DNA of 64,000 bases, taken from NCBI RefSeq assembly GCF_024273195.1, contig NZ_JAMZCU010000002.1, positions 248,001 to 312,000 on the forward strand. The letters run 5' to 3'. A program made the translations under genes and the position numbers. Under the pieces are notes generated by a model that was given only the letters and a program-made list of their open reading frames with translations, made no database searches and had not been told where the DNA came from. This document shows, one piece after another, positions 17,975-26,566 of this stretch (position 1 is the stretch's first letter; the number at the start of each line of letters is the position of its first letter). Source of the stretch: Devosia ureilytica (GTDB taxonomy: Bacteria; Pseudomonadota; Alphaproteobacteria; Rhizobiales; Devosiaceae).

Positions 17975-19009
17975 TCAGCCGCGCTTGACCAGCTCGACCA
18001 GCCGCTCGACATGGGCAATCGGGGTTTCCGGCACGATGCCATGGCCCAGGTTGAAAATATGCGGGCGATTGTCAAAGGCCGAGAGAATGGCCCGCACCTG
18101 GCTTTCCATCGCCTCGCCACCCACCACCAGCCGCAGCGGATCGAGATTGCCCTGCACCGGCAGATCCGGCGGCAGCTGCGTGCGGACGAAATCGAGCGGC
18201 GTGGCAAAATCAATGCCCAGGGCGTTTACGCCTGTCGCCGCGGCATAGCGTTCAAGGTTCCCGGCGGCACCGCGAGGAAAACCGATGATCGGTGCATTGG
18301 GCACGCGCTGGCGCACGCCTTCGACAATCCGGCGATTGGGCTCCATCACCTGTCGAGCAAAGGACGTGTCATCCAGATTAAGCGCCCAGCTTTCAAAAAT
18401 CTGCACCACATCGGCGCCGGCTTCGAACTGCGCAACGAGATAATCGATAGAGGTGGCCACCAGGATGTCGATCAGCTTGTCGAAAGCCTCGGGATGTTCG
18501 AGCGCGAATTTGCGTGCCACCCATTGATCCGGCGAGCCGCGACCACCCAGCATATAGGTCGCAACGGTCCAGGGCGCGCCGCAGAAGCCGATCAGGGTCT
18601 TTTCGGCGGGCAGGACTGCCCGAAGCCGCCGCACGGTCTCGAGCACCGGCGCCAGGTGATCAAGCGCCCCTCCCCTTTCCAAAGCGTCTATGCCTTTGAC
18701 GTCGAGCGCTTCAAGCAGCGGCCCTTCCCCGGTGGCAAAGCGCACTTTCTGCCCCAGGGCATCGGGGATGACCAGAATATCGGAAAAGAGGATGGCCGCA
18801 TCGAGATCGAAACGGCGCAGCGGTTGCAGGGTCACCTCGACTGCAAGGTCAGGCGTATAGCACAGCTCAAGGAAGTCCTTGGCGCCAGTCCGGGTCTGCC
18901 GATACTCGGGCAGATAGCGACCCGCCTGGCGCATGATCCAGATAGGTGGGCGCTCCTGCCTCCGGCCGAGCACCGTGTCGAGGAGCGGTTTATGCGTCAC
19001 CGGGCGCAT
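17975..19009 (-). CDS. hemE: uroporphyrinogen decarboxylase
   Basis: 344 residues. Removes four carboxyl groups from uroporphyrinogen III to give coproporphyrinogen III. The signature RQAGRYLPEYR is at 27-37. ILFSDILVIPDALGQ carries the catalytic Asp region, GFCGAPWTVATYMLGG is the second signature, and NLGHGIVPETP lies near the C-terminus. In Caulobacter and rhizobia the replication origin lies directly upstream of hemE; the same arrangement is seen here. Confidence 0.97.
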   Translation of the reverse strand: MRPVTHKPLLDTVLGRRQERPPIWIMRQAGRYLPEYRQTRTGAKDFLELCYTPDLAVEVTLQPLRRFDLDAAILFSDILVIPDALGQKVRFATGEGPLLEALDVKGIDALERGGALDHLAPVLETVRRLRAVLPAEKTLIGFCGAPWTVATYMLGGRGSPDQWVARKFALEHPEAFDKLIDILVATSIDYLVAQFEAGADVVQIFESWALNLDDTSFARQVMEPNRRIVEGVRQRVPNAPIIGFPRGAAGNLERYAAATGVNALGIDFATPLDFVRTQLPPDLPVQGNLDPLRLVVGGEAMESQVRAILSAFDNRPHIFNLGHGIVPETPIAHVERLVELVKRG

Positions 19010-19197
19010 CGGTTCATCCCTTCCAAAACCCCCTAAAGAGTCTTTCTAGCTTCGCTTCTTTATTATTATTGCGGTGTTTATCCGCAATTCCGCGCTCTCC
19101 ACAATCGGCGGCGTGGTGACACTTGCGCGCAGGGCTATGGTTAACGAGGTGTGAATCCAGTTTCAGCATCGTAGCCACAATGGCCGCGCCCAATTGA

Positions 19198-19212
19198 TTA
19201 ACGAAAGGTTAA
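19198..19212. promoter_or_regulatory. CtrA-type binding site in oriC
   Basis: TTAACGAAAGGTTAA is a perfect TTAA-N7-TTAA. In Caulobacter CtrA represses replication initiation through such sites in the origin. Two 7-of-8 matches flank it (TTAA-N7-TGAA at 19141 and TTAA-N7-TTAG at 19341). Confidence 0.75.
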
Positions 19213-19225
19213 TCCGGCGCTTGCC

Positions 19226-19243
19226 GAGTCAATGATTCGATTC
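19226..19243. promoter_or_regulatory. cluster of three GANTC (CcrM-type) methylation sites in oriC
   Basis: GAGTC, GATTC and GATTC lie within 18 bases, 14 bases from the perfect CtrA site. CcrM methylates GANTC in alphaproteobacteria, so this cluster would become hemimethylated as soon as replication starts. Confidence 0.65.
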
Positions 19244-19449
19244 TGCCTGTGGACGAGCCTGCGGATATCTTTCCATGCGCGGAAGCGGCTTTCCCCAGAC
19301 CTTTCCACGGGCCGCTTCAAAGACCGCGCGAAATAGACTGTTAATGTTTTATTAGCCAAGTCGGATAAGTTTGCCCGACGCCAAAACTTGCGCGACCAAG
19401 TCACAGTTCCGGCTTGAGCTGGGGATGACAGTGTGGAAAAACTTCCTCC

Positions 19450-20052
19450 ATGCTCATTCTCGCCTCCGCCAGTGCCACCCGCAAAGCCTTGCTGGACAAG
19501 GCCGGTCTGCGGTTTGAGGCCCAGCCCGCAACGCTCGACGAACGGGCCCTGGAAACCAGTGCAATTGCTGCAGGCGGCGATGGCCGGGACGTGGCGCTGC
19601 TGCTGGCCCGACACAAGGCCGAAGCCGTTTCGCGCCAGCGCCCGGGCGACATTGTGATCGGTGCCGATCAAACCCTGGCGCTCGGCCTTGAGCTTTTGCA
19701 CAAGCCCGGCTCACGCGAAGACGCCAGGGCCCAGCTCGATCATCTGCGCGGCAAGACCCATCGCCTTCATGCCGCGGTGACGCTGGCCCGGGATGGGGTC
19801 ACGCTATGGTCCGATATTGAGACTGCCGAACTGACCATGCGAGAGTTTTCAGCATCCGAGCGCGACCAGGTGCTGGAGCTTGAGGGCGCCGACATTCTGG
19901 GCTCGGTGGGCAGCTATCGGCTCGAAGGGCCGAGCATTCGGCTGTTTGAGACCGTCACGGGCGACTATTTCACCATACTGGGGCTGCCGCTCCTTCCCCT
20001 GCTCGCTGCTTTGCGCGATATCGCTCCCGAGCTCTTACAGTCCCAGGATTGA
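19450..20052 (+). CDS. maf: Maf-family nucleotide pyrophosphatase
   Basis: 200 residues. Hydrolyses non-canonical or modified nucleoside triphosphates to monophosphates and pyrophosphate. The N-terminal LILASASATRKALLDKAG is the substrate-binding loop, VIGADQTLALG carries the catalytic Asp, and ADILGSVGSYRLEGPSI and GDYFTILGLPLLPLL are typical of the C-terminal half. The first gene right of the proposed origin; its start is 10 bases past a DnaA-box-like site. Stop and aroE start adjoin directly. Confidence 0.95.
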   Translation: MLILASASATRKALLDKAGLRFEAQPATLDERALETSAIAAGGDGRDVALLLARHKAEAVSRQRPGDIVIGADQTLALGLELLHKPGSREDARAQLDHLRGKTHRLHAAVTLARDGVTLWSDIETAELTMREFSASERDQVLELEGADILGSVGSYRLEGPSIRLFETVTGDYFTILGLPLLPLLAALRDIAPELLQSQD

Positions 20053-20886
20053 GTGTTGACCACCAAGGCCTTTGTCATCGGGCATCCCATTGCCCATTCG
20101 CGTTCGCCGCTGATCCATGGAACCTGGCTGGCCGAAAACGGTCTCGATGGTAGCTATGAGGCCATTGATGTTGCGCCAGCTGACCTGCCGGGCTTTTTCG
20201 AGCGCCTGCGGGCGGGCGAATTTGCCGGCGGTAATGTCACCATTCCCCATAAGGAGGCGGTGTTCGCGCTTTGTGACAGCGTTGATGAGTTGGCCCGCAT
20301 GATCGGCGCGGTCAATACGCTGGTGGTCAAGAACGGCAAGGTGCATGGCACCAATACCGATTATCTGGGGTTTCTGGGCAATCTGGACGCGAATGCGCCG
20401 ACCTGGTCGGACGGCCCGAACGACGCCATGATCATCGGAGCCGGCGGTGCGGCCCGCGCCGTGCTGGTGGCACTGCGTCGGCGCAATGGCGGCAAGGTGC
20501 ATGTGCTCAACCGGACGCTGGGCAATGCCCAGGCGCTGGTCGATGAAATCGACGGCCCGTTTTCCGCGCATGGCTTTGAGGATTTTGCCAAACTGGCGCC
20601 TCACATCGGGCTGGTGGTCAATACCAGTTCCATCGGGATGAATGGCACCCGGTTCGACTGGCTGGATATGAGCCTCCTGCCCAAGACGGCTCTGGTCACC
20701 GACATTGTCTATACCCCGCTCGAAACCCCGCTGCTGGCCGAAGCCAAGGCGCATGGCCTGCGCACGGTCGATGGCCTGGGCATGCTCTTGCACCAGGCTG
20801 TTCCCGGCTTTGCGGCCTGGTTCGGGGTCACGCCCGTGGTGACGCCGCAATTGCGGGCCCGCATCGAAGCGACACTGGATCACTAG
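20053..20886 (+). CDS. aroE: shikimate dehydrogenase
   Basis: 277 residues with a GTG start at 20053 directly after the maf stop (a TTG is the next codon). Reduces 3-dehydroshikimate with NADPH in aromatic amino acid synthesis. Substrate-site motifs: GHPIAHSRSPLIHGTWL with the Ser-x-Ser pair, GGNVTIPHKEAVF with catalytic Lys, and GTNTDYLGF. The nucleotide-binding motif GAGGAARAV follows, and the C-terminal DGLGMLLHQAVPGFAAWFG is typical. Part of the maf-aroE-coaE-dnaQ operon. Confidence 0.96.
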   Translation: MLTTKAFVIGHPIAHSRSPLIHGTWLAENGLDGSYEAIDVAPADLPGFFERLRAGEFAGGNVTIPHKEAVFALCDSVDELARMIGAVNTLVVKNGKVHGTNTDYLGFLGNLDANAPTWSDGPNDAMIIGAGGAARAVLVALRRRNGGKVHVLNRTLGNAQALVDEIDGPFSAHGFEDFAKLAPHIGLVVNTSSIGMNGTRFDWLDMSLLPKTALVTDIVYTPLETPLLAEAKAHGLRTVDGLGMLLHQAVPGFAAWFGVTPVVTPQLRARIEATLDH

Positions 20887-20889
20887 GCC

Positions 20890-21486
20890 ATGCAAAGGAT
20901 CGGCATTACCGGCTCCATCGCCACGGGCAAATCCACCCTGCTGGCAGCGTTTGCGGCGGCCGGTGTGCCGGTTTTCTCGGCTGACGCGGCGGTGGCCGAA
21001 CTCTATGCCGGTGAGGCTGCCGCCGCTGTTGAAGCGCTGTTTCCCGGCGTCACCAAGGATGGTGTCGTCGACCGGCAGGTGCTGTCGCAAAAGCTTTCCG
21101 CCGATCCGGCAGGGTTCAAAAAGCTTGAAGCCCTTGTGCATCCGCTGGTGCGCGACAGAATTGCGCAATTCCTCCAAAGGGCCGAAAGCGCCGGGCATGC
21201 CCTGGCTGCGGTCGAAGTGCCGCTCTTGTTTGAAAGCGGCCATGACTATGGCTTTGACGCCATCGCGGTCACCCATGTGGATGAGGCGGTTCAGCGCCAG
21301 CGCATCCTGGCCCGGCCGGGCATGACCGTGGATAAGATGGAGAGCCTTATTGCCCGGCAGATGCCACAGGCCGAAAAGAAGAAGCGGGCCACATGGCTTT
21401 TCGACACCGCGCAGCCGCGCGAGGTGATCGGCGCCGACGTGGCCGCGCTTGTGGCCGATATCAGGAGCAAACGGCAGGACCGATGA
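20890..21486 (+). CDS. coaE: dephospho-CoA kinase
   Basis: 198 residues. Last step of coenzyme A synthesis, phosphorylating the 3'-hydroxyl of dephospho-CoA with ATP. P-loop [14 protein letters not shown] near the N-terminus, then [29 protein letters not shown] and the lid-like [19 protein letters not shown]. Starts 3 bases after aroE; its stop overlaps the dnaQ start (ATGA). Confidence 0.96.
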   Translation: MQRIGITGSIATGKSTLLAAFAAAGVPVFSADAAVAELYAGEAAAAVEALFPGVTKDGVVDRQVLSQKLSADPAGFKKLEALVHPLVRDRIAQFLQRAESAGHALAAVEVPLLFESGHDYGFDAIAVTHVDEAVQRQRILARPGMTVDKMESLIARQMPQAEKKKRATWLFDTAQPREVIGADVAALVADIRSKRQDR

Positions 21487-22193
21487 TCAGGGAAATCGTG
21501 CTCGATACCGAAACCACAGGGCTTTCGCCCGCAGGCGGGGATCGCCTGGTGGAAATCGGCTGTGTCGAGCTGATCAACCACATCCCCACCGGCAAGACGT
21601 TTCACGTCTATATCAATCCGCAGCGCTCGATGCCCGAAGAGGCGTTCCGCGTGCATGGACTGAGCGAGGAATTCCTCGCAGACAAGCCCCTGTTCCATGA
21701 GATCGCCGAGGATTTTCGCGCCTTTATCGGCGACGCGACGCTGGTCATTCATAATGCGCCCTTCGACATGGGCTTTCTCAATGCCGAGCTGGAACGCGCC
21801 AAGCTGCCGCGGCTGGGCAATGAGGTGATCGACACCGTCATGGTCGCCCGGCAGAAGCATCCCGGCGCCAGGGTGAGCCTTGACGCGCTCTGCAAGCATT
21901 ATGGCATCGACAATTCCCGCCGCACGCTCCATGGCGCACTGCTCGACAGCGAAATCCTGGCCGAAGTCTATCTCGAGCTGATCGGCGGCAAGCAGGTCAG
22001 CCTGGCGCTGGTCGCCGAGGTGGAAAACACGGCCATTGGCCTGGGCACCATTCGAATTGCGGCGGCGCAGCGGCCCGCGCCGCTTCCCGGCCGGGTCAGC
22101 GCCAGCGAGGCTGAGGCCCATGCCGAATTTGTCGGCAAGATGGGCGAGAGCGCCATTTGGGGCCAATATGCGGATATGGACGCCGCCCAATAA
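21483..22193 (+). CDS. dnaQ: DNA polymerase III subunit epsilon (proofreading exonuclease)
   Basis: 236 residues from ATG 21483, which overlaps the coaE stop in ATGA; the longer frame runs through coaE. 3'-5' exonuclease of the DEDDh type: Exo[22 protein letters not shown], Exo[18 protein letters not shown], and Exo[22 protein letters not shown]-terminal extension (about 185-236) contacts the polymerase alpha subunit. A bidirectional terminator follows. Confidence 0.96.
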   Translation: MIREIVLDTETTGLSPAGGDRLVEIGCVELINHIPTGKTFHVYINPQRSMPEEAFRVHGLSEEFLADKPLFHEIAEDFRAFIGDATLVIHNAPFDMGFLNAELERAKLPRLGNEVIDTVMVARQKHPGARVSLDALCKHYGIDNSRRTLHGALLDSEILAEVYLELIGGKQVSLALVAEVENTAIGLGTIRIAAAQRPAPLPGRVSASEAEAHAEFVGKMGESAIWGQYADMDAAQ

Positions 22194-22210
22194 AACAGCG
22201 GCCCCGGCCC

Positions 22211-22246
22211 AACAAAAAAGCCCCGGCGCAAACCGGGGCTTTGTTG
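22211..22246. terminator. bidirectional Rho-independent terminator between dnaQ and secB
   Basis: A 10-bp stem AAAGCCCCGG / CCGGGGCTTT (22217-22226 and 22233-22242) with a 6-base loop, a T-rich tail on the plus side (TTTGTTGTT) and an A-run on the left that gives a T-run on the minus strand. It ends both convergent units. Confidence 0.9.
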
Positions 22247-22259
22247 TTCTGCGCGCCGA

Positions 22260-22778
22260 TCAGTTCGGCTTGGGCGCTTCGCCAGTATCGGGCAGCGGCG
22301 AGCCGCCCTGCTGGGCCGCAAGCTTGGCCAGGTTCTGACGATAGATCGAGGAGAAATCCACCGGCTCCATCATCAGCGGCGGGAAACCGCCCTGCTGGGT
22401 GACATTGGCCAGCACCTGGCGGGCAAACGGGAAGATCAGGCGCGGGCACTCGATCATCAGGAGCGGCGAGAGCTGGTTTTCGGGAACATTCTTCAGGCGG
22501 AAGATGCCGCCATAGACCAGTTCGACATTGAACAGCACGGTCTCGTCGCGATTGGCCTTGGCATTGAGCGTCAACTCGACCGCATAGATCTCGTCATTCT
22601 GCTTTTTGACGCCCACCGAAATGGACACATTGAACGCCGGGTTGGCGCCACCACTGAGCAGGGTGCCGGGCGCGCCGGGATTTTCGAAGGAAAGGTCGCG
22701 GATATACTGACCCACAAGGTTCATGCTGGGCGCGCTGCCGGCCTGCGGTGCTGCCGCGCCCTGGGTATCATCGGCCAT
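22260..22778 (-). CDS. secB: protein-export chaperone SecB
   Basis: 172 residues from ATG 22778, chosen for the AAGGACC upstream; an in-frame ATG at 22802 is possible. Tetrameric chaperone that keeps preproteins unfolded for SecA. Conserved: VGQYIRDLSFENPGAP at the start of the fold, FNVELVYGGIFRLKNVPENQL, LLMIECPRLIFPFARQVL and GGFPPLMMEPVDFSSIYRQNL. The C-terminus is short and acidic-polar. Adjacent to fxsA and the Tim44-like gene, as in rhizobia. Confidence 0.96.
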   Translation of the reverse strand: MADDTQGAAAPQAGSAPSMNLVGQYIRDLSFENPGAPGTLLSGGANPAFNVSISVGVKKQNDEIYAVELTLNAKANRDETVLFNVELVYGGIFRLKNVPENQLSPLLMIECPRLIFPFARQVLANVTQQGGFPPLMMEPVDFSSIYRQNLAKLAAQQGGSPLPDTGEAPKPN

Positions 22779-22863
22779 TGTCTGGTCCTTCTCGATGTTC
22801 AAATTCAGGCAATTGTGGCGGAGTGGCTAGCACTTTTGACTGGGGCGAACAAGCCGAGCCGGC

Positions 22864-23334
22864 CTATTTGCGCTGGTCCCGCCAGTCATCATCCTTAAGC
22901 TCGATGGAGCGGATGCCGGCGTCATGGGGATGAGGCGCATCATCATGGCGACGATAGCTGGTGGTGGTTTCAACCACCCGCACCCGCCCGGCCAAGGCAT
23001 TGAACAGCCAGTGCCGCAGCGGCGGCACGAGCAGCGCCAGCGCCACGATGTCGCTCAGAAACCCGGGTAGCACCAGCAATACAGCGGCCACGCCGATCAG
23101 CATGGCATCAAACATGGTGCGGCCCGGAATGGTGCCCGCGCCCACATTGGCGCGCAGCCGGGCAATCACTCCCAGGCCCTGCTGGCGCAGCAGCAGGCCG
23201 CCGGCAAGCGCGGCAAGGATAATCAGCGCCAAGGTCGGAAAAAGGCCGATGGCACGGCCGACCACGATGAACAGCGCGATTTCAACCAGCGGCAGGAGCA
23301 GAAAACTGAGGGCGATCAGGCGGGCCAAGGTCAT
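22864..23334 (-). CDS. fxsA: FxsA family membrane protein
   Basis: 156 residues from ATG 23334 (MTLARLIALSFLLLPLVEIALFIVVGRAIG). Three to four membrane segments fill residues 5-105, with the family motif RTMFDAMLIGVAAVLLVLPGFLSDI. The tail is hydrophilic. E. coli FxsA modulates exclusion of phage T7 by F; its cellular role is unknown. The longer frame upstream has no start support. Divergent from the Tim44-like gene. Confidence 0.92.
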   Translation of the reverse strand: MTLARLIALSFLLLPLVEIALFIVVGRAIGLFPTLALIILAALAGGLLLRQQGLGVIARLRANVGAGTIPGRTMFDAMLIGVAAVLLVLPGFLSDIVALALLVPPLRHWLFNALAGRVRVVETTTSYRRHDDAPHPHDAGIRSIELKDDDWRDQRK

Positions 23335-23498
23335 GTCCTTGTGTCTAGAAGCAGGGCGCGGCGCGGCAAATATGCAACTCGCCCTAACGTGAACTGGTTT
23401 CGGGCTAAAGCTTTGCCTATATATAGGCAAGCTAAGGCGCAGGACGAGCGCCCCACTTCAGTTTTTTGTCGACGCCTCCCGCGCAAGGTGCCTGTTTC

Positions 23499-24221
23499 AT
23501 GGACGACTTCCTCGATCTGCCGACGCTCATCGCCATTGCCGTTGCGGTCTTTGTACTGTTCCGGCTGCGCTCGGTGCTGGGCACCCGCACCGGTACTGAA
23601 CGGCCGCCCGTGGACCGCAGCCGCTCCACGCCCACCGAAAAGAACGCCGCCGCCAAGGACGAAACCGTGGTGCCGCTGCGTCCGCGCGCCGCCCAGCCCG
23701 ACCTTGACGATGATCGCCGTGCCCGCAAGCTCGAGGCTGAAATCGAACAGGCCGCCGCCGGCAATGCCGACCTGGCCGCTGGCCTTCGGGCCGTGGCCGA
23801 GGTCGACCCCACCTTCTCGCCCAAGAGCTTCCTCGAGGGTGCCAAGCAGGCCTATGAGATGATCGTCACCGCATTTGCCGCCGGCGACCGCCAGACCCTC
23901 AAGGACCTGCTCGACAAGCCTATCTTCGAGAGCTTCCAGCGCGCCATCAGCGAGCGCGAGGCCGAGGGCAAGACCGTGGACTTCACCTTTGTGGGCCTGC
24001 CCAAGATCGCTATTGTCGACGCTGAATTCGACAAGAAGGACGTCAATGTGACCATCGACTTCCACGCCGAAGTCGTCTCGGCGACGCGCGACAAGGAGGG
24101 CAATCTGGTGGAAGGCAATGCCGACCAGGTCCAGACCATTGCCGACGAATGGACGTTCTCGCGCAATCCCAAATCGCGCGATCCGAACTGGAAAGTCGTG
24201 GCCACCAGCCAGCTCGATTGA
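23499..24221 (+). CDS. Tim44/TimA-domain inner-membrane protein
   Basis: 240 residues from ATG 23499. A single N-terminal membrane helix (LPTLIAIAVAVFVLFRLRSVLG) is followed by a charged, Pro-rich linker (35-80) and a C-terminal Tim44-like domain (about 95-235) with AFAAGDRQTLKDLLDKPIFESF, a recognisable Tim44 stretch, and ending near WTFSRNPKSRDPNWKVVATSQ. Bacterial relatives have a membrane-tethered lumen-like pocket domain; the role is not firmly known. Followed 21 bases later by smr. Rhizobia usually have mltA between these two; here it is absent. Confidence 0.9.
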   Translation: MDDFLDLPTLIAIAVAVFVLFRLRSVLGTRTGTERPPVDRSRSTPTEKNAAAKDETVVPLRPRAAQPDLDDDRRARKLEAEIEQAAAGNADLAAGLRAVAEVDPTFSPKSFLEGAKQAYEMIVTAFAAGDRQTLKDLLDKPIFESFQRAISEREAEGKTVDFTFVGLPKIAIVDAEFDKKDVNVTIDFHAEVVSATRDKEGNLVEGNADQVQTIADEWTFSRNPKSRDPNWKVVATSQLD

Positions 24222-24242
24222 TTTTTCCCGGCAGGCCCGACC

Positions 24243-24824
24243 ATGTCCAAGCGCGCCAGCAAGCGCCTGCCGCACGACTTCCACTTGTGGACCAGCGTTG
24301 CGGCAACGGTTGAGCCGCTGCGGCGCAAGGGTCTCCTCAAGCTCGGCGCCGGCACCCTGCCCCAGCCCGAGCTTGAACCGGCGCCGCTGGTCAAGGCGCC
24401 GCCAAAGCCGCTCAAACCCGGAAAGCCGTTCCTGCCTGCCTATCAGGCGCCAGCGCCCGGGCGCAGCATTGCCGAAAAGGCGGTGGACCCGGCCATTCAC
24501 AAGAAGGTCCGGCGTGGTCGCATCGATATCGATGGGCGGATTGACCTGCATGGCATGACCCAGACCGTGGCCCGCGAGGCCCTGCGCCAATACATTGCCA
24601 ATTGCGCAGCGCGCGGCGACAGAACGATCCTCGTCATCACCGGCAAGGGCGCCAGAACCGACAATGACTATGTGGCGGCCATGACCGAACGCGGCATTTT
24701 GCGCACCATGCTGCCCATCTGGCTCTCCGAGCCGGGCCTGGCGCATCTGATTTCGGGGTGGAGCCTGGCCGCCCGCGGCCATGGCGGCGACGGGGCGTGG
24801 TATGTGCGCCTGAGGCGCCAATGA
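24243..24824 (+). CDS. Smr-domain protein
   Basis: 193 residues. A low-complexity Pro-rich linker (about 45-80) precedes a C-terminal Smr domain (about 95-193) with IDLHGMTQTVAREALRQY and TILVITGKGART, the nuclease-fold signatures. Smr domains are nicking endonucleases or RNA-cleaving factors, in some bacteria linked to rescue of collided ribosomes; which applies here is not known. Its stop overlaps the next start (ATGA). Confidence 0.92.
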   Translation: MSKRASKRLPHDFHLWTSVAATVEPLRRKGLLKLGAGTLPQPELEPAPLVKAPPKPLKPGKPFLPAYQAPAPGRSIAEKAVDPAIHKKVRRGRIDIDGRIDLHGMTQTVAREALRQYIANCAARGDRTILVITGKGARTDNDYVAAMTERGILRTMLPIWLSEPGLAHLISGWSLAARGHGGDGAWYVRLRRQ

Positions 24825-25189
24825 CCCCGCTTGGCGCCAAATTGCGCAGCATGCGCGAGGCCCGCGGCATTTCGCTCAAGGAGATGGCCGCCGCGCTCAA
24901 TGTGTCGAGCGCCTATCTCTCGGCCCTTGAACATGGTCGTCGCGGCCAGCCGACGAGTTTCCTGCTGCATCGCATCATCGCCTATTTCAACGTCATCTGG
25001 GATGAGGCCGAAGAGCTGCAGCGCCTGGCCGAAATCTCCGACCCCAAGGTCAGCATCGACACCGGCGGCCTCGTGCCCGAGGCGACCGAACTGGCCAATC
25101 GCCTGGCAGCCGCTATCGACAGGCTCGAGCCGGAGGACCTGAAGTTTCTGCGCGATGAAGTGGTGAGGCGCGCGGGGCGGAAGCGTTAG
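24821..25189 (+). CDS. XRE-family transcriptional regulator
   Basis: 122 residues from ATG 24821 inside the smr stop (ATGA overlap). The helix-turn-helix (about 5-60) reads LRSMREARGISLKEMAAALN and VSSAYLSALEHGRRGQPTSF. A short helical C-terminus follows (LEPEDLKFLRDEVVRRAGRK). No ligand-binding domain. The gene is a stable neighbour of smr in rhizobia. Target unknown. Confidence 0.9.
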   Translation: MTPLGAKLRSMREARGISLKEMAAALNVSSAYLSALEHGRRGQPTSFLLHRIIAYFNVIWDEAEELQRLAEISDPKVSIDTGGLVPEATELANRLAAAIDRLEPEDLKFLRDEVVRRAGRKR

Positions 25190-25223
25190 GCTTTCCGCCA
25201 AGGCCAATTGGCCCAGCTTTGCT

Positions 25224-25246
25224 GCCCTCCCCGCAAGGGGGAGGGC
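25224..25246. repeat. CT-rich palindromic repeat, family B (copy 2)
   Basis: A perfect 9-bp arm pair (GCCCTCCCC / GGGGAGGGC) around GCAAG. It lies between the convergent XRE gene and hslU and could act as a hairpin terminator. Confidence 0.75.
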
Positions 25247-25255
25247 GACGAGCGT

Positions 25256-26566
25256 TCAAAGAACGAACTTGCTGAGGTCGGTATCGCCAGCCAGCACGCC
25301 CACCTTGTCCCTCACGAAGGCAGCGTCGATGGTGATGGTCTGGCCATTCCGGTCTGGCGCGTCAAAGGAGATTTCCTCGACCAGCCGTTCCATCACCGTC
25401 TGCAAGCGGCGTGCGCCGATGTTTTCGACAGTGGAATTGACCAGCACGGCGGCGTCGGCAATCGCCTCGATAGCGTCCGGCGTGACGCTGAGCGTGACCC
25501 CTTCGGTGCCCATCAGCGCCACATATTGCTTGATCAGGCTTGCCTCGGTATCCGAGAGAATGCCGATGAAATCCTCGCGGGTCAGCGCCTTCAATTCGAC
25601 CCGGATCGGCAGGCGGCCCTGGAGTTCGGGCAAGAGGTCCGAAGGCTTGCTGACATGAAAGGCGCCCGAAGCGATAAACAGGATATGGTCGGTCTGCACC
25701 GGGCCATATTTTGTCGCAACGGTCGTGCCTTCGATCAGCGGCAACAAGTCGCGCTGCACACCCTCGCGGGAGGGTCCGCCCTGGGCACCGCCTTCGCGAT
25801 GGGCGACCTTGTCGATCTCGTCGATAAAGACGATGCCGTGGTTCTCCACCAGCTCAATGGCTTCGGCCTTCAATTGATCCTGGTCGAGCAGCTTGTCGGC
25901 TTCCTCGGCGATCAACGGTTCATAGGCGTCCTTGACCTTGATCTTGCGCTTGACCCCGCGCCCGCCCATGGCCTGCTTGAACATGTCAGAGAGATTGATC
26001 ATGCCGATGCCGCCATTGGGCATGCCGGGGATTTCAAACCCGCCGGTGCCGGCCGATGGCTGCATCTCGATCTCGATGTCCTTGTCATCAAGCTCGTTGT
26101 TCCTGAGCTTGGTGCGGAAGCTGTCGCGCGTCGAGGGCGTGGCCGAGGTGCCGACCAGGGCGTCGAGCACGCGTTCCTCGGCATTGTGATGGGCCTGGGC
26201 CTCCACGTCGCGACGACGCTTGTCCCTGAGGACCGTGATGCCGGCCTCGACCAGGTCGCGGACAATCTGCTCGACATCGCGGCCGACATAGCCGACCTCG
26301 GTGAACTTGGTGGCTTCGACCTTGACGAAGGGCGCCTGCGCCAGGCGGGCAAGACGCCGCGAGATCTCGGTCTTGCCAACGCCGGTGGGTCCGATCATCA
26401 GGATATTCTTGGGTGTCACCTCGCGGCGCAATTCGGGTGGCAGCTGCTGCCGGCGCCAGCGATTGCGCAGCGCCACGGCAACGGCGCGCTTGGCATCGGC
26501 CTGTCCGACAATGTGGCGGTCGAGCTCGGAGACGATCTCGCGCGGGGAGAAATTGGTTTCACTCAT
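25256..26566 (-). CDS. hslU: ATP-dependent protease ATPase subunit HslU
   Basis: 436 residues, full length. AAA+ unfoldase that feeds HslV. Walker A GPTGVGKT at 59-66, the GYVGRDVE pore loop, Walker [12 protein letters not shown], sensor region [19 protein letters not shown], and the C-terminal LSKFVL that docks in HslV. The insertion domain lies about 105-235. The start overlaps the GNAT gene end by 8 bases, so the three genes hslV-GNAT-hslU are translationally linked. Confidence 0.98.
   Translation of the reverse strand: MSETNFSPREIVSELDRHIVGQADAKRAVAVALRNRWRRQQLPPELRREVTPKNILMIGPTGVGKTEISRRLARLAQAPFVKVEATKFTEVGYVGRDVEQIVRDLVEAGITVLRDKRRRDVEAQAHHNAEERVLDALVGTSATPSTRDSFRTKLRNNELDDKDIEIEMQPSAGTGGFEIPGMPNGGIGMINLSDMFKQAMGGRGVKRKIKVKDAYEPLIAEEADKLLDQDQLKAEAIELVENHGIVFIDEIDKVAHREGGAQGGPSREGVQRDLLPLIEGTTVATKYGPVQTDHILFIASGAFHVSKPSDLLPELQGRLPIRVELKALTREDFIGILSDTEASLIKQYVALMGTEGVTLSVTPDAIEAIADAAVLVNSTVENIGARRLQTVMERLVEEISFDAPDRNGQTITIDAAFVRDKVGVLAGDTDLSKFVL

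Larger units (their letters stand above)
19010..19449. other. putative chromosomal replication origin (oriC) between hemE and maf
   Basis: A 440-base gene-free gap between divergent hemE and maf. An AT-rich stretch (CTTTATTATTATTG, 19057-19070) could be the unwinding element. DnaA-box-like 9-mers: TTATCCGCA 19078-19086 (8 of 9), TTTTCCACA on the minus strand at 19432-19440 (8 of 9), and weaker 7-of-9 matches at 19095, 19248 and 19260. CtrA-type sites: perfect TTAA-N7-TTAA at 19198-19212 and near matches at 19141-19155 and 19341-19355. GANTC occurs at 19038, 19153, 19226, 19234 and 19239. Location and content match the Caulobacter and rhizobial oriC next to hemE. Function is inferred. Confidence 0.85.
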
